From: CAYZXK01 sp964482395
GTDB taxonomy: Bacteria; Planctomycetota; Phycisphaerae; UBA1845; Fen-1342
DNA: 31,800 nucleotides
Direction: 5' to 3'
NCBI GenBank assembly: GCA_964482395.1
Contig: CAYZXK010000066.1
Location: 1 to 31,800 of the forward strand
Shown here: piece after piece, positions 27,085 to 31,800 of the stretch
How positions within the stretch are numbered: the stretch's first letter is position 1
Layout of the letters: each line of letters begins with the position of its first letter
Notes under the pieces: generated by a model
Database searches by the model: none
What the model was told of the DNA's origin: nothing
What the model saw: only the letters and a program-made list of their open reading frames with translations
Position numbers and translations under genes: made by a program

Positions 27085-27672
27085 TCAGGACTCGACCCGC
27101 TGTCGATACAGCGACGGCTCCACTACCTTGCACATCGCCTCGGTGTCCAGGCCGCCGCCCAGAAACTGGTTGACCGCCTGCACCGCCGGTCGCGGGTCAC
27201 GAACCATCTCATTATAGTCCACCTGGAGAACTCGGAAGTTCGGCTGTTTTTTCACCCACTGGTCGAACTCGGCGAGCTGCTTCTTGAACAGGGCCAGCAG
27301 CTTGTCCGGGCTCAGGTTCCCCGAGTCCTTGCCTCGTCGACTCAGCATCACGTCCTGCGACTTGATCACCTCTTGCAGCCGGCGCTGCATGAAGATGATC
27401 CGATATTCCCACCCCGGCGGCAGATCGTACAACAGACGATAGATCATCTTCACGGCTTTGCCCCCCGCCTGCTGTAGCCAGGAAGGATCCTCTTTGGTCT
27501 TCTTGACCGGCTCGAACTCGTAGTAACCCAGCGGATTGTCCTCGTCCGCGGCACGAATGTTGTCCACCAACACCGGCACACCGCCCTGGTCCAACATCCG
27601 CATCATCATCGAGGTGCCCGAGCGCGGCAGACCGGAAACAATCACCACCCACTTCGGATCGATCTGGACCAT
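27085..27672 (-). CDS. sulfotransferase-like P-loop protein
   Basis: The 195-aa protein begins with a phosphosulfate-binding-type loop, SGLPRSGTSMMM (13-24), then an LGYYEFEP stretch, LQVDYNEMVRDPRPAVQAVNQF, and a short C-terminus. This is the PAPS-binding sulfotransferase fold, which transfers a sulfate group from PAPS to sugars, peptides or other acceptors. It is shorter than most family members (about 250-300 aa), so it may be a minimal form. It probably forms an operon with sodA. Confidence 0.82.
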   Translation of the reverse strand: MVQIDPKWVVIVSGLPRSGTSMMMRMLDQGGVPVLVDNIRAADEDNPLGYYEFEPVKKTKEDPSWLQQAGGKAVKMIYRLLYDLPPGWEYRIIFMQRRLQEVIKSQDVMLSRRGKDSGNLSPDKLLALFKKQLAEFDQWVKKQPNFRVLQVDYNEMVRDPRPAVQAVNQFLGGGLDTEAMCKVVEPSLYRQRVES

Positions 27673-27839
27673 ATCCTGTTAACACTCCAGCCGATTGGCC
27701 ATCCTCGGCTCTGGAATCCGGCCACGCTTCCCGACTCCGCGGGCGGCAGCCGCGCCCGCTGCGGTGGGCGGCTCTGGCCGAGATACTGTCACATTCTTCC
27801 GGGCCGCATTCTAGGCCGCCACCGTAGGTCTGCAAGCTG

Positions 27840-27868
27840 TTGACGCCTGATCGACGCCCTCTCAAAAT
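27840..27868 (+). promoter_or_regulatory. possible promoter of the HTH gene
   Basis: TTGACG (27840-27845), a 17-nt spacer and CAAAAT (27863-27868) match the consensus at 5/6 and 4/6. The transcription start would be near 27875, about 57 nt before the GTG at 27932. Confidence 0.4.
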
Positions 27869-27931
27869 GATTTGCGGCAGCAAGGGCGTCACTTTTCCGC
27901 CCGGTTTGCTGTGGCCGGTCAGAGGTGCGGC

Positions 27932-28408
27932 GTGAAATCCTGGCAAGTCTTGCAGGCCGCCACCGAGCGGGTGGGCGTGAAGGCCGTGGCCGCCAAACTC
28001 GGCCTGAGCGCTGCCCTCGTTTACAAGTGGTGCCAGCAGCCCCCCGCCGAGAATCCCGACGGTTCTGGAGCCCATAACCCCCTGGATCGCATCAAGATAC
28101 TTTACGAACTGACTCGCGACCAACGCGTGATAAACTGGCTGTGTAACGTCGCCGACGGCTTCTTTGTGCCCAATCCGAAACCCCCGGTCGGCACGAAGGA
28201 AGAGGAGCTGCTGGGCATCACCCAGCAGGTGGTCGGTGATTTCGGCGACCTGCTGGCGGACATCAGCGGCAGCATCGAAAATGACGGAGTGATCGCCCCC
28301 GAGGAAGCCGAAGTCATCCGTCAGGCCTGGGAGCGACTCAAAGCCCACGCGGAGTGCTTCGTGGTGGCCTGCGAACGCGGCATCTATGCCCGGCCGCGTC
28401 CAAGCTGA
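27932..28408 (+). CDS. phage-CII-like helix-turn-helix protein
   Basis: The 158-aa protein has a helix-turn-helix near its start, GVKAVAAKLGLSAALVYKWC (about 15-34), followed by a helical C-terminal part (EEELLGITQQVVGDF, EEAEVIRQAWERLKAHAEC). The pattern looks like phage regulatory CII-type or stand-alone DNA-binding proteins. The GTG at 27932 is used since AGAGG lies 6 nt upstream; an upstream in-frame TTG at 27872 would add residues of no clear merit. No phage genes are nearby, so it is probably a chromosomal regulator. Confidence 0.75.
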   Translation: MKSWQVLQAATERVGVKAVAAKLGLSAALVYKWCQQPPAENPDGSGAHNPLDRIKILYELTRDQRVINWLCNVADGFFVPNPKPPVGTKEEELLGITQQVVGDFGDLLADISGSIENDGVIAPEEAEVIRQAWERLKAHAECFVVACERGIYARPRPS

Positions 28409-28468
28409 CGCTCAGCCTCACCTGGCCGATACCTCCCGGGCAATCGAAAACCCGACTGGAGGCCGTCA

Positions 28469-28885
28469 ATGCGACTGATCGACATGACTCTGCTAGGCGC
28501 CGTCCTTCTCGCCGGGCCGCGGCTTGAGGCACAGAGCCAGGCCCCCGAGTTGTACGAGATCGACGAGTGTGGAACCTTGTCGCGCGGGTCCGGCTGTATC
28601 TTGTTCGAGGCCGCGGGCGGCAAATATGTCATTCCCGAGGCCGCCGGCTTCCACGTAGGCGACGCGGTCCGGGTGGTCGGCACTCTCGACCCCGGTTGCG
28701 TCACCATCTGTCCTGAAGCCGACGGCTGCATCCGCGGAGCCACCCTTTACGACCCCGCGGTCTGGCCCTGCGGCACCGAGCTGCCCAACTTCCCGGCCGA
28801 CATCCTCAGCGGAATCTGCGAGGCGACCAGCGCCGTCCTGCTGGGGGCGGTGGCCGCCGGCTTATGGTGGAGCCGGCGGCGCTGA
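28469..28885 (+). CDS. small exported protein with C-terminal membrane anchor
   Basis: The 138-aa protein has a signal peptide (MRLIDMTLLGAVLLAGPRLEA, cleaved before QSQAP), a small Cys-rich domain (YEIDECGTLSRGSGCILFEA, RVVGTLDPGCVTICPE, DGCIRG) and a C-terminal hydrophobic segment (SAVLLGAVAAGLWW) ending in SRRR. Its tail resembles a sorting or anchor signal but lacks the PEP motif. At least six Cys may pair as disulfides outside the cell. A GGAGG 6 nt before the ATG supports the start. The gene follows the HTH gene on the same strand after 60 nt. Confidence 0.8.
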   Translation: MRLIDMTLLGAVLLAGPRLEAQSQAPELYEIDECGTLSRGSGCILFEAAGGKYVIPEAAGFHVGDAVRVVGTLDPGCVTICPEADGCIRGATLYDPAVWPCGTELPNFPADILSGICEATSAVLLGAVAAGLWWSRRR

Positions 28886-28956
28886 GCCGGCTGCTTCTGC
28901 ATCGCCGATCATTCAGGCTGCGGCCCGCAGTGTGGTCGGGCGGCCCTCTGCTCGCC

Positions 28957-29382
28957 TCACCCCGGCGGAGTGATCAAGGGGTTGACGTAATCGTGCAGCA
29001 CGCAGTCGAAGTATGAGTACCAGCGCAGAGCCACGTAGACTTTGGATACCAGCAGAAACCAGCAGGCCAGCTCGGCCAGCCCGTGCCGCCTCAGGGCCAG
29101 CAAGATCACCGTCCCGATCCCCAGCAGCCCGAACTTGAAGGCCACCACCAGGTGAGCCGAGCCGGCCAGCAACCGGGCGGCCAGCGGGTTCATCTCCACG
29201 AAGTCCGCCGTCCCCCATTCAGCCAGGGTGAAACCCAGGTCGAAAATCGCCGCCACCCACACCAGCCCGAGCGTCAGCAGTATTCGCCGCGGCCGATTCA
29301 GCCAGTGCCCGAACCGCCGACCTGCCCACGGACGACGTGGACTCCCGCCCCGCTCGGCCGGCTGCTGTGCGTCGAATGACAT
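28957..29382 (-). CDS. DUF5658-like membrane protein
   Basis: The 141-aa protein has three to four membrane segments (RILLTLGLVWVAAIFDLGF, LVVAFKFGLLGIGTVILLAL, LAELACWFLLVSKVYVAL) and the motif DLGFTLAEWGTADFVEMNPL between the first and second, like DUF5658 proteins. Function is unknown. The frame extends upstream to a TTG at 29574, but that part is low complexity with no strong ribosome site; the ATG at 29382 (MSFDAQQ) or an upstream GTG may be the real start. It lies downstream of queC on the same strand. Confidence 0.75.
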   Translation of the reverse strand: MSFDAQQPAERGGSPRRPWAGRRFGHWLNRPRRILLTLGLVWVAAIFDLGFTLAEWGTADFVEMNPLAARLLAGSAHLVVAFKFGLLGIGTVILLALRRHGLAELACWFLLVSKVYVALRWYSYFDCVLHDYVNPLITPPG

Positions 29383-29631
29383 CAGGGCGGTCCGCCGCAA
29401 CGCCCCCAGCGCCGTCCGGGCCGCGTCGCTGCACACGGTAGCTACCGGCCGGTTGCGGCGTGGCGGCCCAGCCGGTACCGGTGCCTGGCGGGCCTTTTCA
29501 GCGGGCGCCGGCGGCAAGATGACCTGAGACTGGCGCACGTCCGCCAGATCGGCTGTCAGGCGTGGGAATTCCAATTGGCCGGGATAACTGCCCGCCGCCG
29601 GCCAATACGGGGTCCGATAACCTGACGGGTT

Positions 29632-30351
29632 TCACTGGTCCGCATAAGGCGCCGGGTCGACCAGCCCAAGCTGCCGGAACGCCCGCCGCCGCACCAGACA
29701 ACTGTCGCAGTGCCCGCATCCCCGCCCGGCCTGGTCGGGGTCATAGCAACTGCGGGTCAAACCATAGTCCACGCCCAGCTCCAGCCCGCGTTGAATGATC
29801 TTGACCTTGCTCAAGTTGATCAGTGGGGCGTGGATCCGGGCGGGTCTTCCCTCCACCCCCGCCCGAGTCCCCAGGGCCGACAGTTGCTGGAACGCGGCCA
29901 GGTACTCCGGCCGACAATCCGGGTATCCACTGCCGTCGATCGCGTTGATCCCGATGTATATGTCACCTATCCCGCGGGCTTCGGCCAACGCCAGGGCGTA
30001 GGCCAGGAAGATCGTGTTGCGAGCCGGGACGTAGGTTACAGGAACCTCTGCGGCTTGCAGATCGCGGTCCTTGGGCACCGGCAGGTCCGCGGTCAGCGCC
30101 GAACCGCCAATCGACCTCAGATCCAGTTCGACGACCAGGTGCTCGTGCACCCCGGCTGCGGCCGCAACCTGCCGGGCCGCTTCGAGCTCTATCAGGTGGC
30201 GTTGCCCGTAGCGGAAGCTCAGCGCCAGCGGCTCCAGCCCCTCAGCCTTGGCGATCGCCAGCACCGTGGCGCTGTCCAGACCGCCGGAAAGCAGCACAAT
30301 CGCCCGTTGCCGACTGCCCGGACTGCCTGCCTGCGTCGACTCATCATTCAT
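29632..30351 (-). CDS. queC: 7-cyano-7-deazaguanine synthase
   Basis: The 239-aa QueC converts 7-carboxy-7-deazaguanine to preQ0 with ATP and ammonia, in queuosine biosynthesis. The PP-loop SGGLDSA (22-28) binds ATP, and C202, C212, C215 and C218 (GRGCGHCDSC) bind zinc. The motif GINAIDGSGYPDCRPEY is typical. No other queuosine gene and no preQ1-riboswitch-like leader was seen in the window. Confidence 0.95.
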   Translation of the reverse strand: MNDESTQAGSPGSRQRAIVLLSGGLDSATVLAIAKAEGLEPLALSFRYGQRHLIELEAARQVAAAAGVHEHLVVELDLRSIGGSALTADLPVPKDRDLQAAEVPVTYVPARNTIFLAYALALAEARGIGDIYIGINAIDGSGYPDCRPEYLAAFQQLSALGTRAGVEGRPARIHAPLINLSKVKIIQRGLELGVDYGLTRSCYDPDQAGRGCGHCDSCLVRRRAFRQLGLVDPAPYADQ

Positions 30352-30415
30352 GGCTTCAGTGTACCGGAACTGGCCCCTGACTATGAGTGTGCGCGATGTT
30401 CGGACGCTAGCTGCA

Positions 30416-30433
30416 CCGGCAGGACTCTGCCGG
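30416..30433. other. hairpin in the queC-lipoprotein spacer
   Basis: CCGGCAG-GACT-CTGCCGG, a perfect 7-bp stem with a 4-nt loop and no T-run. It lies in the divergent 237-nt spacer between queC and the lipoprotein gene. Its role is unclear. Confidence 0.35.
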
Positions 30434-30576
30434 CCATCAGGGCGGAGCGGGCGTCAGGATGGGGTGGGCGTCTTGGTCGCCAGGCCACGCGGAGGGGCCG
30501 CTACCGCAGGCGGCCGGGTCGCCCGGCCTGATTTACTGAGCGGCCTAGGTTCTGGCCTGCACCCCGCTCCTGCGCT

Positions 30577-30582
30577 TATACT
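30577..30582 (+). promoter_or_regulatory. -10 box adjoining a start codon (possible leaderless mRNA)
   Basis: TATACT is 6 nt before the ATG at 30589, and no ribosome site precedes the ATG. A start of transcription at the usual spacing would fall at or beside the ATG. The -35 region is weak. Confidence 0.3.
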
Positions 30583-30588
30583 CCGGGC

Positions 30589-31164
30589 ATGCGTGCCGCA
30601 CATGCGAGCGTGGGAAATCGACTCGGAGGCCGCCTGGCCTGGAGTTGGGCCATCTCTGCCCTGGCTTTGCAGCTTTTCAGTGTCGCCGGCTGTACCACGC
30701 CCGGGGCAGGCACTGTCGCCAACCCCGACGCCGCGGCGTATCTGGACCTGATCCTGCCCGCCCGGGTCGAGATTCAGCGGTATCTCACGCGCCCGGTCAG
30801 CTTCGCCGGGGACGGGGAGGCCGACGGCCTGGAGGTGGTCTTGGCGGCCTATGACGGGGCGGACGACCTGACCAAGGCGGTCGGGACCTTCCGCTTCGAG
30901 TTGCAGGCCCGCCGCCCGGGCGAGCAGATCGGAACCCAGGTGGCCTCCTGGACCATCGGGGTCGATTCGCAGAAGGCTTTGCGGACTTATCGCGACCGAC
31001 TGTCCCGGTTCTTCACTTTTCCCCTTCAACTGGATCAGAAGCCGCTTCCGGCCGGGCGCTACCTGCTTGCGGTCTGGTTGCACCTGCCGGACCAGCGGCG
31101 ACTGTACGATGAATACGAGTTCGATTACGACGGCCGTGGAGCTCCCCCGTATCAGCTCCGGTGA
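30589..31164 (+). CDS. predicted lipoprotein, unknown function
   Basis: The 191-aa protein has a signal sequence (ISALALQLFSVAG) and a lipobox ending at Cys35 (SVAGC). The mature part is soluble and beta-rich, with LILPARVEIQRYLTRPVSF, a charged centre and a C-terminal LAVWLHLPDQRRLYDEYEF. No catalytic motif was recognised. The N-terminal region before the hydrophobic core (about 20 residues) is long; translation could start at an internal codon. It is followed by a small membrane protein and tig. Confidence 0.78.
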   Translation: MRAAHASVGNRLGGRLAWSWAISALALQLFSVAGCTTPGAGTVANPDAAAYLDLILPARVEIQRYLTRPVSFAGDGEADGLEVVLAAYDGADDLTKAVGTFRFELQARRPGEQIGTQVASWTIGVDSQKALRTYRDRLSRFFTFPLQLDQKPLPAGRYLLAVWLHLPDQRRLYDEYEFDYDGRGAPPYQLR

Positions 31165-31306
31165 GCCGACCCCGCGCGGCAAGCCGGTGCCGCTCGCAGT
31201 TCCCGGCGACCGCCTTGACATGCCGGCCGGGCCGCGTAACGTACAGCCCTTGCTTGAAACTGACCTGGACAGATTGGCCGCAGGACCGACCTGCCGGAGA
31301 GGAATC

Positions 31307-31498
31307 ATGAGTCGCAGGCAAATCAAGTTGAAGAAATGGTGCGTAATCGTGTCCCGCGGTGGGTTGACCCTGGGCCTCCTCCAGGGCCTGGGCATGGTCA
31401 ATTTCGCCAGCCTGTTCACCAATGTCCTGATCACCGTGTTGCAGATTCTGGTGACCCTGCTGCTGGGCGGCGATGTGAGCCAGTTGCTGGGGACCTGA
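31307..31498 (+). CDS. 63-aa membrane protein upstream of tig
   Basis: The product starts MSRRQIKLKKW, then has one long hydrophobic stretch (MVNFASLFTNVLITVLQILV and onward) that would cross the membrane, and ends GGDVSQLLGT. A GGAGAGGA ribosome site precedes the ATG at 31307. A larger frame upstream (from 31067) is not chosen because the ribosome site and basic start fit the short form. It ends 33 nt before tig. The function is unknown. Confidence 0.7.
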   Translation: MSRRQIKLKKWCVIVSRGGLTLGLLQGLGMVNFASLFTNVLITVLQILVTLLLGGDVSQLLGT

Positions 31499-31531
31499 GC
31501 TAACCGGCCCCGGCAGCCGCGGGAGTGCATC

Positions 31532-31800
31532 ATGGACCTACCCGGCTCCCCCGACAAAGTCGACCGTCAGGCCCTCCAGAAAGTGGAGGAGGAATCGGCC
31601 CGCCTGCTGGACGAGCTGAAAAAGGAGGTCCAGGTCCAGCTCAAGGACATCGGCGTCCTGCGCAAAGAGCTGCGCGTCACCGTGCCGGGCCGGGTCATCG
31701 CCGACCACCTGGAGCACAACTACGCCGAGCTGATGCATGATGCCTTCGTGCCCGGCTTCCGCAGGGGGCGGGCTCCTCGCCGACTGATCGAGAAACGCTT
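31532..31800 (+). CDS. tig: trigger factor, 5' part (runs off window)
   Basis: The first 89 codons encode the ribosome-binding N-domain of the folding chaperone trigger factor, ending with the signature VPGFRRGRAPRRLIEKRF, close to the family G-F-R-x-G-x-x-P motif that contacts ribosomal protein L23. The ATG at 31532 has GGGAG 7 nt upstream. Helical residues such as ESARLLDELKKEVQVQLKDI precede the motif. The PPIase and chaperone domains lie beyond the window. Confidence 0.93.
   Translation, partial: MDLPGSPDKVDRQALQKVEEESARLLDELKKEVQVQLKDIGVLRKELRVTVPGRVIADHLEHNYAELMHDAFVPGFRRGRAPRRLIEKR

Noticed and set aside
27872..27931. An N-terminal extension of the HTH gene from an upstream TTG
   Set aside because: No ribosome site is seen there, and the extra residues do not look like part of the domain; a GTG with AGAGG fits better.

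Overview
The window looks like a chromosomal piece of a high-GC, probably anaerobic member of the Planctomycetota, perhaps Phycisphaerae-like. This is inferred from a PEP-CTERM protein, a secreted repeat protein ending in a dockerin-like double EF-hand, a PPi-type phosphofructokinase, several small proteins of a kind I associate with planctomycetes, and many in-frame low-complexity insertions. GC content was judged by eye. I saw no tRNA, rRNA, CRISPR array, insertion sequence or integrase.

Layout. Positions 1-1735 (-) hold the 5' part of an exported HEAT-repeat protein. It diverges from a PEP-CTERM protein (2003-2959) and an enlarged alaS (3107-6337). A 95-aa protein with a clear terminator follows, then an alpha/beta hydrolase and rpmI-rplT on the minus strand. 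A PPi-type PFK and a lone Dpp/Opp-type ABC ATPase (9090-11273) are on the plus strand.

The centre (11300-24256, all minus strand) is one large redox gene cluster. In transcription order it reads: MarR regulator, ferredoxin korD, korA, korB, korC, a 1100-aa double-HdrA, mvhD, an HdrC-HdrB fusion, an HdrA-MvhD fusion, a zinc ribbon, hdrC and hdrB. Many junctions are 4-nt stop/start overlaps, so translation is probably coupled. Both HdrA genes are interrupted by an in-frame TGA at the same conserved place (motif DCSI-U-ILGPK or DCAI-U-ILGPK). Each TGA is followed by a hairpin with a GGUC apical loop. I therefore read both as selenoproteins rather than broken genes. The likely system is a soluble 2-oxoacid:ferredoxin oxidoreductase linked to two flavin-based electron-bifurcating heterodisulfide-reductase-like modules. 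No hydrogenase, formate dehydrogenase or NADH-oxidising subunit is encoded in the window. The MarR promoter has a consensus -35 box, and an inverted repeat overlaps its -10.

The right part holds a secreted protein with 13 perfectly periodic 39-aa RCC1-like repeats, a Mn-type superoxide dismutase with a sulfotransferase-like gene, a phage-CII-like HTH protein, small exported or membrane proteins, queC, a lipoprotein, a 63-aa membrane protein and the start of tig (trigger factor), which runs off the window.
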